This document shows positions 37,094 through 48,325 of a stretch of 64,000 nucleotides of DNA, in pieces. Source of the stretch: Tetrastigma voinierianum (lineage: Eukaryota > Streptophyta > Magnoliopsida > Vitales > Vitaceae); assembly GCA_016808115.1 (NCBI GenBank), contig JAEQBH010001518.1:248001-312000 (forward strand). Direction: 5' to 3'. Made by a program: the position numbers and the translations under genes. Positions within the stretch are counted from its first letter, which is position 1; every line of letters starts with the position of its first letter. A model generated the notes under the pieces. That model searched no databases. It was not told the DNA's origin and saw only the letters and a program-made list of their open reading frames with translations.

Positions 37094-40000
37094 TGTAACC
37101 TAGGCGACTACGAACCCGACAAAATTTATAAACCTAAACCTTCTCTTCTTTGTGGCGCAGATTCTTTATGATATAGAGGCTCTAGGGTCGAACTCAGGGA
37201 TGGGTTTTCTTCGCACAAATAATTTACAGTGAGCTCAAAAAGGTGAATTTCAGTTTGGATTTTTGGGTTTTGGTAAAAACATACTGGTTGAATGTTTGGA
37301 AACTGAAAATAAAATGAAATAAAATGTAAAATAGAACTCCTTGAAGTGTTAGGTCACTGGGGTCGGATTCCTAGGGCAACTGAGGGTTTCTAGGGTCCTT
37401 TCCTCGCGTTGGGGAGGATAACCTATAGTCATTTCGAACCGGATCTTCATTTAGGTATAAAAATTGACCCATAATAAATATCCTTTGAAAAATGGCATCC
37501 ACTTGCCGTGATGTTCACCGGTCATTAAAACACAAGTCACCTTGACTCACCTTACAATGGATCATAAATGATAACTAACAAACATCAATGGATCTAACAT
37601 TAAGCATCCAATGAGCCCAAAAGCTTACCAAGTAATAACCATTCAAGGTGACTCAAAAGGGAATGAACCCTAAAGTAAAAAATTGAGAACAATAATAGCA
37701 GTGGATACCTGCGTGAAAAACATGGAACCTCCAGTTGCCTTCAAATCCTGCACCCAACAACCTTCCCTATCAAGGAGGAAAGGTTTCTAGCCACTCATCC
37801 TCTAAGTTGTCATCCTTGGAGGGTGTTTGGTTGCCTAGAAAATGAGAGAAAATGAGAGACAGTGAGAGAAACTGGAAAAGAGCGAGAAGAGCTGAAAGCT
37901 TCCCGCCACTTTATTAATGAGCAAAGAGAGAGAGAGAGATCCTTTGATTCTGGTGCTTGGCAGGATTATATACGCTGAAAACAATATAATTAATAAAATC
38001 CAAAAATGTAGTTATTTATTTACAGGACAAAATGGGAAGAAATCAAAGAAGGCAAGCGAAAATTCAAGCGAGCGGCGGGGGTTGAAAAGTGAGCAGTCTG
38101 AGGGACTTGAGCGGTCTTGCGGGGAAATGGGCGAGTTCGCAACAACTGCCAATTCAGCCGAGGTTGCGAAATTTATGACAACAAAATTCACAACGATTGT
38201 TCCATTTTTCTGGCTTTTGTCTTTGCCCTCTTTCGAGATCAAATCTGCAACGATGAGTTCAAGTCGGGTTCTTAGTGTTTGAGATGAACAGTGTTTTGGC
38301 ACAAATGACATAAAAACTATAAAGATGGCTACAGATATAATGGAATGAAAGATTAATTGGGACCTTGTTTTGGCTGATGGATCATTGTGGGTCAGTGTAA
38401 GTGCTGAAACTTGCAATAAATGAGGCTTCAAATGTTTTGACGTAATCCTCATTGCGACGCTAGTCCCTTAGCAATGAAAGAAAGAAAGAAAGAGCATGCA
38501 AAACAATATCAAATTTATGTTTACAAAAATGGTATTTCAAAAAGGGTGTGAATAATTAATACTAACCACAGTAAAGAATCATTGAAACCACTTTTATGTT
38601 TATCTGGGAGGGTGAGATGTATGGGTGAGTATCAAAGAGCCTCCCTCAGTGATCTCAAACGAGAGACTTAAGGCTTTTAAGTGTTTGTTTGATGGATTAT
38701 AAACAATATTTAGTGAAGCGCTCTCTCTAACCAAGCTGCTCCACTTGAGACCCTTTCAACTAGCTGTGAGATCAGGATACATCTTCTTGTTCTATGACTC
38801 TCTCTTTTGTTTGGCAGGTTGTCTTTGAGGAAATTAGACCTCTGCAAGTCATATGACCGGGGATCTCTGATGACTCCTAACCGTTGAACTAGAACGCGAT
38901 CGCGGATCTTTGACGGCTAACTCTTCCGTTCTTGGACCGAATGGTTTGGGATAACTTCTAACGGCTCAACCTCTTGCCAATCGCCCAGCCGCGAAGGCAC
39001 AAGTGGGATGACTCAACGGTTGGCCCAGGCGAGCTTTATTTGTGTGCGCCTTTGGACCGTTACTCGGTTTCGAAAATGGCGTTACCGATGCTATTCTTTC
39101 TTATTTCTTTGTTTTGTTTTGTTTTCTCTTCTTTGTTTTGAAGGCTTGTTAACTACTGTGAGATCATATGACTGTCTAGTGATCCATGAAACTGGGTGGT
39201 TTTAGAGTTTAGTCAGTGGTTGCTGGATGTTTGAGAAGAAACCTAATACGATGGAAATAGTTGCTCAAGATTGAGAAGAAGAATTGAAGAAACATAAAGA
39301 ATTCTTGAGTTATGTTTTGTTAAACATAAATCTGACATAACGTGATGATTGGACATAAGTTTCATTTTTAAACACTGACAAGCGAAGTACAGAAAAATGG
39401 TGCAAATTGCAGCGCAGGTACAGCTGTCTGATGTGTGTGTAAAAGACGATATATTTTAGCTTTTCAAAAACAAACTAACGACTTCTGGCAAGTGGAAAGC
39501 AATATAGAGGAGTGACAACAGTGTTGAGCAACAGTAAGGGCTGTAAAGATGAGCAAACGCGATAAGTGTCACTTCGCCCGGCTAACCGATAAATGTCGCA
39601 TTGTCGCAATGGGCTTGGAAGGATAGAGAGAAGGAAGTATTCCCCTCTGATGAAATGTACCCGTTTTGGATGGAGACTTATGACTTTTAATGGGGACCTT
39701 ATTAACTGGTTTGAGACTGAATTGACAGGTTGAAGGAAGAAGGAAGTGGATTGGAAATTTTAGAAATTAAACCTTTATCAATTTTCAAAAGTGTTCTTTC
39801 TGGACCAGTTTGTAGATTTATAACTCTCTGAAACACCAGCATTGTAGATTGCCAAAATGAGTTGGGATGAAAAGTTATGATCAATAAAGTGACAACAGTG
39901 GAGAGGTTTATCGTTATGGTTGAATCAGACCTTTTCAGCCTGGCGCGCGATTTTTTCTTTTTAACAATTTTTCAGAATAGTGCATCTTATACACTGCCTC

Positions 40001-40535
40001 TTTCCTCTTTCTCTCTTAGTTAAGTGACGATTGCCTTGAATTAAGTGAAATAAACCGTTGTGGTTTTAATTTGGAATAGTGCGGAGTTCGCAATTTTCGC
40101 GAATTTGCGAAATTTACGGATTTTCTTCTATGATGCAAAAACCTGTAAAAATAAACATAAAAGAAAATAAAAAAATACAGAAAAATGAAAAATAAGCCAG
40201 AAAACAAAAATTAAATTAAAATTAGAGAACCTAAAGAGAAAATTGAATAAATCAACATTAATGAATAAATGAGATTCTATGAGAAAGATTAAAACATGAA
40301 AGGTGGGATAAATCTCCCAAATGAGTTTCTAGCCTTTGGGGCATGGATGGATGGGGCTCTGATGGGACTGTTTGTGAGCCCTGTGTGCAGAAACTGCAAT
40401 ATGAGGCGCGATGTTTGTGATGCGATGCGAAGAGTTTGATCGGAGGCTAACACCTAAAAATGTCGCAATGATGGTTTCGGTTGTGCCGGCTTGGCCGTGA
40501 AATAAGTTCGAACCGCCAGTTATGCGAAGCGGGGC

Positions 40536-40965
40536 GTGCCCTTTCGTATACCCGATCAGATGAAGGGCGATCTGGCGATGACGCCAGTAACGGTGGTAAC
40601 TGGTTCAGTTGTGAAGTCGTTGAAGGATGGCTTTTTGTGCCTGTTTGTTCGCTGCATTGCCTCAACATTGCCCGGTATTCGCTTCCGGGGCACTCTTTAT
40701 AAACTCTCTGCCGGTGACGTCGTTGTTGTAGACGGATTCTTCTGATTGTCCAATTCTGATCATTCGCTGAAACCGTCGTTGCGATTGAAGGTTCTGATGT
40801 GATTCGCGAGTTGAACGTTGATGCCATCTTTACGGTCGCCATGGAAGCGACCGGGTTGGAATGATTGCTCAGCCGGGTTGTTGGTGGTTGGGCTAAAGTG
40901 AAGAAGTATACTGTGAAGAAGCAGAAGGTGCATATTGTCCCCATGAGTGATTTAGGTGGTTCCCC
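40536..40965 (+). pseudogene. Unrecognised coding-like remnant inside element C
   Basis: The plus strand gives an open stretch at 40,536-40,745 (TVVTGSVVKSLKDGFLCLF, GTLYKLSAGDVVVVDGFF). After a frame change comes IEGSDVIRELNVDAIFTVAM and KVKKYTVKKQKVHIVPMSDL up to the tag at 40,969-40,971. The composition and phase continuity look like a decayed protein rather than noise. I do not recognise the family. It could be a gag-like product of C or a captured host exon. Confidence 0.35.
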
Positions 40966-43663
40966 CAACTAGGGTTGTAAGCATTTCCATATGATGCATT
41001 TCTTGGGGGAACCATGTAGGAGGGTGCACTCACCCCGTGGAGGTTTATATAGTCCCTCATGGACTGTGCTGACAGTTTTCTCTCAGTTGGGATGTTTGAC
41101 GGTGTTGCTCCTCTAGGTGTTCCATTTGATCAATTAAACCAGCTGCACTCTGCAACAAGAGCGGAGCAAGCCGCAGACAACAAAGAAACAATCTTGCATC
41201 TTTTTCTTTTTTAACGAGTGAAATGAACTAAAAAAAGCCGACAATAAAATGATAGAGAATTGCAAGCATGATGAGGATCACAAGTGTTCAACATCTCATC
41301 AAATGCGCTAAGGCATATCGCGACAGTATTGTTTGTTCGCACGTAAATGTGTAGCTAGGCGACTTCGAGACAGGCCCATAGACTGAGACTTTCTCTTTTT
41401 GTTTGCAGCTAAGCTGAGTGATATGGGTCAAGGACAGACTCAAGGATGAGTTTTCTTCGCACAAATGATTTACAGTGAGCTCAAAAAGGTGAATTTCAGT
41501 TTGGATTTTTGGGTTTTGGTAAAAACAGTAGGTTGAATGTTTGGAAACTGAAAATGAAATGAAATAAAATGTAAAAATAGAATAACAGAGTGAATTTTGA
41601 GATTATTAGGGTCGGATTCCTAGGGCGTGGGGTTCAGGGTTCCTTTCCTCGCGTTAGGGGAGGATGTGGCATGGTCGTTCGGCAGGATCTTCATTAAGTA
41701 TAAAAATTGACCGCCGAAACTAAATATCCTTTGAAAAAATGGCATCCAGCCATTAGTGCTCTTGGTCATTAAGAAACCACGAGTCACCTTGACTCACCTT
41801 ACAATGGATCATAAATGATAACTAACAAACATCAATGGATCTAACATTAAGCATATAATGAGCCCAAAAGCTTACCACGTAATAACCATTCAAGGTGACT
41901 CAAAAGGGAACGAAACCTAAAGTAAAAAATTGAGAATAGTAACAACAGTGGATACCCGCGTGAAAAACATGGAACCTCTAGTTTACTTTGCGAATCCGGC
42001 GGCAACCTTTGCTTTGAGAGGAAGAAGGTTTGCCCTTCTAAATCCTCCAGATTGTCATCCTTGAAGTGTTTGAATACCTAGAAGCGGAGAAAATGAGAAA
42101 ACTAGAAAATGGGGAGGAGGCACTGAAACTTACTCCACAATGAGCAAAGAGAGAGAGATCGATTCTGATGTTTGGCAGGCTTATATATTACTAAGCAATC
42201 ACGATTACAGAAATCAACAAAAGCGGTTAAGCTGAAACAAGGACAAAATGGGAAGAAATCAAAAGAGGAACAAAGAAAGCCCAAAATTCAAGCAGGCGGG
42301 AATAGTGTCGCGGGGGTTGAGAAAAGTGACCCGATCTTGTGGGACTTGAGCAGTGCGGAAATGGGCGGTTTCGCAACAGCATGAAATTTTGCGGGTTCTT
42401 GGTCGAACTAATTCTCGAGGTGCGAAATTTGTAACTTGCAGTCACACGAGGTTTGTGAGGAAATTTTCGCAACCAAAAATTCACACGGTGTTCCATTTTT
42501 CTGCTTTTGCTCTTCTTTCCTTCTAAGATCGTCTGCAATGAGTTAATTTCGGGTTCTTTGTGTTTGAATTGACTCGATAATTTTGGCATAAATAGCTTAA
42601 AAACTACAAAATTAGCCACAAAATGCAATCGGTAAAATGATAAGGGACCTTAATGTGCAAATCGGGTTAATTACGCTGATTAGTACATAAAAGTGCTCAA
42701 AACTTGCAATAAACAAGGCTCAAAATAGCACTTTTTGAGCACTAATTATTGAGTTTAAGCATAAAACCTTAGATTTTATAATCATAAAATGAACTTCAAT
42801 GTTTATCTAAGGTTTAAAATTGTTAGAAACGGTCGACCTGTTGGTGTATGCCAGGTGAAACGGTTGAGCGATTGAGGGTCGATCGGTTGAAAAGGTCGAC
42901 CGTTTTTTATGTAGTAGCTCATCCAAAACCCATAGTTGAAACGATCGACCGATTGTGGTTAATCGGTTGGATCTGACAAACTCGTAAAATCCGGAAAATG
43001 AAGCGATAGACTAGTTTTTGGCGAAGCGATTAATGGGTTGTTGAAAAAGTCAAGCTGGTTCTCCAGCGGTCGAGTTTCGCGTATAAGCGCGGCTGAGTAT
43101 AGCAGAAAGCGGTCGTAGATTGGTGGCCCAAGTACTGCACGGGGTTCCGCTCTATAAATAGAGTGTGGAGGATCACTTAAGAGGTTGGACACTTGATGAG
43201 ACCTATTGCATTTATTCTCTCAATCATATTTCTTCTTGTCAATCAATTCTCTAATTAAGATTCTTGGTACATTCATCTAACTTGCATACGCTAGAGTGCA
43301 CTTTTGTATTCATCAAGCTTGAGTTATTTTTGATCTATATTGAGAGCTTGAGAGAGTCTTTTTGTACTTAAGTGAGAAAACTTCAAGTGTGTATAACTTG
43401 AAGGATTTGTGAAGAGCCCATTGGAGCCATAATCCAAGAGTAAAGAAAGAAGCTCGGGTTGGAGCTTGACAATAGTGGAACTCTCACCGGTTAAAGGTTG
43501 AGGAGAAGTGAACGTAAGCAAGGGTGTGCCGAGCCACCATAAATCCAGGTTTTGTTTTCTCGATCCCTATTTTTATTTATTGTTATTGATTGAAAAGTTT
43601 TTGAGAAAACCAATTCACCCCCCTCTTGGTTAGGTTGCTAAGTCATAGTGAACTTTCAATTAT

Positions 43664-44170
43664 GAAGAGTCCGATAAGTTCAAGTATTGAATTAGAATTG
43701 TCATCCATACCCCTCGAGTGGCCAGGTGGCTGAAACAACCAATTCCTGAAGATCCACGTATTACTTATATTGATCATGTAGATCAAGTTGCTAATGGAAA
43801 TTCCTAAAATTGTTGAACAACTAGTTGAAGAACAAGTTGATCAACAAATTGCTCAAGAGAATGATAAAACAACATTAAGAAGATCTACAAGAGTTAGGAA
43901 ATCACAATTCCTAATGATTATATAGTGTATTTACAAGAACTGGATTATAACATTGGAGCCAAAAATGATCTGGAAACATTTTCATAAGCCATGAGTTCTA
44001 AGGAATCTAACTCGTGGTACAATGTTGTGAAAAAAAAGATGAATTATATGGCATCTAATCTAGTCTAGGAGAATTTCTTGATGGTGTAAAAGTCGTTGTA
44101 TGTAAATGGGTCTTTAAAACAAAAAATGACTCACTAGGAAACATTGGGAGACATAAGACAAGACGCATTG
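43664..44170 (+). pseudogene. Ty1-copia element A: integrase tail to start of reverse transcriptase
   Basis: Element A resumes directly after the right-hand ATTAT. Recognisable blocks are EQLVEEQVDQQIAQEN, LRRSTRVRKSQF (43,805-43,905) and, in shifted frames, a serine-rich AMSSKESNS-like segment, then the reverse-transcriptase start CKWVFKTKNDSLGNI (near 44,100-44,145). It breaks off at 44,170 where element G begins with TGAGACCCCGG. The same family text continues at 45,576. Confidence 0.8.
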
Positions 44171-45575
44171 TGAGACCCCGGAAAAATCCATATTTCCTAA
44201 GGAATACGACCAAAAAAATGGTATTTTAGGTCAAAATCCGAATTTTCACAGATACGGGATGACAATATGCTTGGACTTCAAGTTGGAATCGTCTCGCGGA
44301 AATCTAGCTACCCCCGTCGAATTTCGTTAAATTCGAGACATTTAAAAATTTCCGTTTTGAGGGCGTGGGGGAGTGCATGACACTTGGCGCGTTTAGGTGG
44401 CCAGAGGTGCCACGTGTCGATGTAGATCACCAGGTCAAACTTGAGGCTCAAAGTGGGGGCTCATGTGACACATGGCATCATGCCATTAAGAGGAAATAAA
44501 GTGGTTGGATGAGGATAAGGTGTAATCCTCTCAACAATGGAATTTGACCATGGCGGCATTTGGGAGGGACTTTCTCTTGTCCCAAATCTTGACCGATGGT
44601 TGGGGAGGGAAGAGAAGAGGGGAGGCAAATAGGAAGAGAGGGAAAGTGTGGGATTTTAAGAGAGAAGCTCTACGCTTCTCTCTAGAATTTCGTGATCGGA
44701 CCAGGCGAAACTCAGAGGCAGAACAAATAATAAGAAAGTTGCTCCCCACGGCAGGGACTACTCGTGGGTACCGGTTTGAGGGATTTCGAGCCAAACTCTT
44801 TAGGAAAGGTAAAGGTTTTCCTCTACTTGCTTTATTTTTGTTTAAGGGTTATACGATGGATGGGATTTGTTGGAGCTGAATGGCTAGTTGTTTCGGTTCA
44901 GATTTGGACCGAGTTGAGAAATCCCTAGAATGGTTTTGGACAGTCCACGAACTGTTTGCGTGATTGTGTGATGTTGTGTTTATTACTTATGAGAAAATAA
45001 CATCTTGCGATTGTGATTCGTGGTGGATTTCAGTAAGACGCGGATTAGCTAAGCGTGTGGCCCATCCGCATGTTGTGTCTCATTTGAATAACATATTTAT
45101 TATCACAATTAATTTTTAACTCTTTTTATGCATGGTGATATATTAGCATGTGAGTGAATGTTGTTGTGCCATTGCATTGCACTTAGGTGGGAGGTAACTT
45201 AGTAGGAAATTTCCACTCTTGCGGGCATTGCTCACCCTATCGATAGGACCTTTTTAGTGCGACCTTGGGAATGGAGACTTATTCGGGCTAGAAGCGAAAA
45301 ATGGCCGTGGCCTTATCTTATAATTTTTTGTTTTTGTAAAATTAGAGCTAGAAGACCAGGTTTTCAGTATAAATTATGGCTCAGCTCCAGTAGCTTTCAG
45401 ATAACCTCTCTTTTATAAAATTTGTTTGGGTTGTAGCGGACCTTGGAGCTGCCAGGCGTTTATGTAGGTGCCTCACGACGTGAGACACGTAGATTCCATT
45501 GGTTGACAGGTGGCATTAATGGGTGCCCCGGGTTTGGGGCGTCCTGCCGTGCAAGGATTCACTCGAAAGGGTGCC
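44171..45575 (+). mobile_element. Element G: gypsy-type solo-LTR-like insertion in A
   Basis: About 1.4 kb without coding capacity separates two adjacent parts of the copia reverse transcriptase. The left end TGAGACCCCGGAAAAATCC is a typical plant gypsy LTR start, and a ggggcgtcc motif near 45,537 resembles the usual LTR end. It shares themes such as cacgtgtcga and tgacacatggc with the LTR of element E. I could not identify the exact right end or a target duplication. Confidence 0.55.
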
Positions 45576-46019
45576 CAGATGACTACGAAACCTTTATCTG
45601 TATCAATATTCTCTTAGGATAATCATGGCATTGGTAACCCTGTCTTTTGGCTTTGATTTGCATCAAAGTGGATGTAAGCTTGACATTCGCCTATTAGTAT
45701 CTAGAGGAAGTTGTTACATGAAACAACCTGAAGGATTCTCCTCTAGTGAAGGTGAGCATGTAGTTTGCAAGCTTAATAAATCCATATATGGATTAAAACA
45801 AGCGTCTTGCCAATGGCATTTGAAATTCATGAAGCCATTGCTTAATTCGGTTTCGAAGAGAATATCAAGGATCAATGTATACACTAGAAGGTTAATGGGA
45901 GTAAAATTTGTTTTCTTGTGTTATATGTGGATGATATTATGCTTGCAACTAATGATAAGGTTTTACTATATGAGGTGGCTCATTTCTCTCAAAGGAGTGT
46001 AGGAAATAGAAGGAATATG
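45576..46019 (+). pseudogene. Ty1-copia element A: reverse transcriptase fragment
   Basis: Blocks read DYETF then IIMALV, YMKQPEGFSSSEGEHVVCKL, NKSIYGLKQASCQWHLKF (45,713-45,836) and, after a frameshift, LYVDDIMLATNDK (45,921-45,959). The YVDD catalytic box is therefore intact at 45,924-45,935 although the frame is not. The sequence is cut at 46,019 by the TGAGACGCCCC terminus of element E. The rest of A, including RNase H and its 3' LTR, is not seen in the window. Confidence 0.85.
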
Positions 46020-48325
46020 TGAGACGCCCCAGTCCTCAGTCCTGTTGACCTTTGTCGACCAGCAGAATCTGTAAATTTGGACAACAGGCTCTTCTTGTTG
46101 TGTCCCATTTATTAGGATCTATAATTTCACAAAAAAATTGGGCAGATTCTCCTTTGTTCGAGGAGCTCTACCCAGTATACAACCTATATAACAATATATC
46201 CATGACCCATCCAAGATAGAAGTAATGACCACCGGGGTTCAATACATCCATAGCTGATATACAACTATATGCGATAGTAAAGCAGAGGTTTATTCTGAGA
46301 AGCGTCCTTATACAGAACATATAGATACATGTCAAAGCAACTACCAAAGCCATAATCCGACTTTCTTCTGGTAGGCTGTGAGCGGCCTCCTATACAAAAT
46401 ATGGTCCCACGATGAGGTGGCTTGATGCCAGGTAGAAGAGCCTCAATTCCTCTGAGGCTACTCCCCCAGTCTAAAGTGCACGATGCAAATATACATTTCA
46501 CATTAAGTAAAAACATACACATTCCTACTAAAATGTCTACATACTTGGGATGAGAATGTAACTCACCACATCCCATGTCGAGTCCTGTAGACTCCTCCCA
46601 CACATGCATATGCAAATTAGTGAAAACGTAGAACATGTTCCACTTCATGACCATTTTCAAAACAAAAGCTTTTTATTTTACCAGTCAAAATCCATTGAAT
46701 GAGCTTCAGGTAATCCTTGTTTTTACTAAGTCCCGTGTGTTTTTGTGGGTGTGAATTTTCGGTCTCACTTAGTGAGCTTCGCACACCTTAGATGCTACAG
46801 CGAACTTTTATCATTTGAATACATATGTCCCAACGAGAATCTGGGTTTTTCGCGGGGGGTATCTATCCCTAGCATATACCCAACATCACATTAATTTTTT
46901 ATTGTTTTTCTTTTCCTTCTTGTTGTGAGACTCATTTTGGATGTTTGTCTCATTTATCGAAGCCCACCATCGAGCACCAAACACAGTTGATCATCATGTA
47001 CTTCACGAGGATACCATGGGACATCAAGCGCGGTGTGATCTCACGCCTTACTCCACACCCATGTCATCGACGTCCGTACATAATGGCCACAATGAAGCAT
47101 TGCATGTCTCATGCTACATACAATAAGATATCATATGCAACAATTCAAATTCATACTTCATGCTAAGTATCATGGATAATCATATTTAATATATAATTAT
47201 TTCACGATTTAATTTCCATATGTCTAACACATATATCTAAACATGCTTCCTATACAATAAACATGTTATTCACTTTTCATGCATCTCAAGCATATATCAA
47301 CACCAGGCATCAATCATACAAACAAGGATAACTTGGTACCCTTTACAATTATACTTTTAAGCAATGCCCACCAAAAACAATCCCCACATCAATTTTTTTT
47401 TTTATAGGCTGGAAGACACAAATTTGTGACATGATGTTATTCTTGGTATATGGTTAAATTCTAGACTCAATCTAGAAATTTCAGCTTTTGTTTTTATTTA
47501 TTATGTTTTATTTTTAACAAATTTAAAAGTACTCAGGTATGACTATAAGTATATGAAGCGTTCTCGAGCTAGGCCCAATGTCTGGCTTGGGTCACGACAT
47601 CAGTAAACTAGGTCTCCATAGTTTGAAATTTTGAACCACCACTCTTGTTTCTGACCTGGGTCAGGAGCCAATGTAGAAAACTCTATTTTTGGAACTCAAA
47701 AATTCGAATTTGGAAATTCACTCGTTGCCACTGTCAGCGTAGATCAACTTTTGTCTCTTATGGCAGTTTAAGCTGTGAAATCGATAATGGGAGATCATGA
47801 GAGAACTCTGAGTCTCTTCCTTCTCTCTCGTATCATGCCACAATCTCTCATTTTCTTTTCCTTTCCTTTTCCCTTTTCTTTTATATACATACCACATGAG
47901 ATTGTTTGATTCCTTCAAGTGGGAGGCTTCCTCTCACTACACTATTCATCTTCCATGTGTCACATTTTCCACTTAGTCCATGTCACATGGACACATGTTC
48001 CTAAAGTGGCACTCTCCACACCACATGAGAAACCCTGCATGCCATGTGTCCTTCTCAATGGTGCCATGTGGCAATCCCTGGTCATGTCATATGGCACCAC
48101 CCATGTGTCACCCACGACAGCCAGGTGCGCAGAAAGAATTTGAGGAATTTCAGAGCCATCTGAGATTTCAGCGGATTTAGGCCTTCGGGTAGCTAAGATT
48201 TGTGGGCGAATTCAACGATGAAGTCCGTTTCATCATCCGAGATCTAAAAATTTCCAGATTTTTCACATGTACTATAGCGGCAAATTACCATTTTGCCATT
48301 TTTAAGAAAAATTGAATTTTTCTTA
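46020..48325 (-). mobile_element. LTR of gypsy element E (left copy, 3' LTR)
   Basis: Non-coding block starting TGAGACGCCCCAGTCC at 46,020, the complement of a typical gypsy LTR end (ggactggggcgtctca). It runs to about 48,325, where gypsy-like internal sequence on the minus strand begins (near 48,440 the minus strand reads ttcgaggatggaggt, like the usual end of the gypsy polyprotein). Part of it (46,160-46,580) is directly repeated at 62,990-63,430. Confidence 0.6.
47940..48130. repeat. Cluster of CCATGTG(T/G) motifs in the LTR of E
   Basis: At least seven close matches to ccatgtgtc, acatgtg or ccatgtggc occur on both strands within about 190 bases, including the palindrome-like tgtcacatggacaca. 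G-type LTR sequence at 44,400-44,490 has the same motif. It may reflect internal duplications of an LTR regulatory module. Confidence 0.5.

Larger units (their letters stand above)
35428..42735. mobile_element. Element C: non-autonomous LTR element (LARD-like)
   Basis: Two long direct repeats flank about 2.9 kb without any recognisable pol. The left LTR is 35,428-35,449 plus about 37,094-38,460, split by element D. The right LTR is about 41,334-42,735. Both begin ttcgcacgtaaa(c/t)gtgtag then ctaggcgac, and share long blocks such as ttcttcgcacaaat-atttacagtgagct and gactcaccttacaatggatc. They have diverged by many substitutions and small indels, so the insertion is not recent. The internal part holds only a weak coding-like remnant (40,560-40,960). 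The ends are approximate. Confidence 0.7.
35117..43658. mobile_element. Element B: copia-type solo LTR, split by nested element C
   Basis: Starts TGTTGG at 35,117 and ends TTTCA at 43,658, flanked by the perfect direct repeat ATTAT (35,112-35,116 and 43,659-43,663), and interrupts element A exactly in its pol gene. The left part (35,117 to about 35,427) contains gaggttttgatgataacaaa, a motif frequent at the start of plant copia LTRs. The right part (about 42,735-43,658) has a TATA box (ctataaataga, near 43,151) and a caattcacccccctcttgg-type end. No internal coding region or second LTR is seen, so it is most simply a solo LTR of about 1.2 kb with C inserted. Confidence 0.75.

Noticed and set aside
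40447..40968. 173-codon minus-strand ORF
   Set aside because: It is antisense to a better coding-like plus-strand reading inside element C and shows no recognisable domain.
33615..46019. Three separate copia elements
   Set aside because: The three fragments are colinear with a single copia polyprotein and are separated by insertions, the first with matching target duplications, so one split element is simpler.
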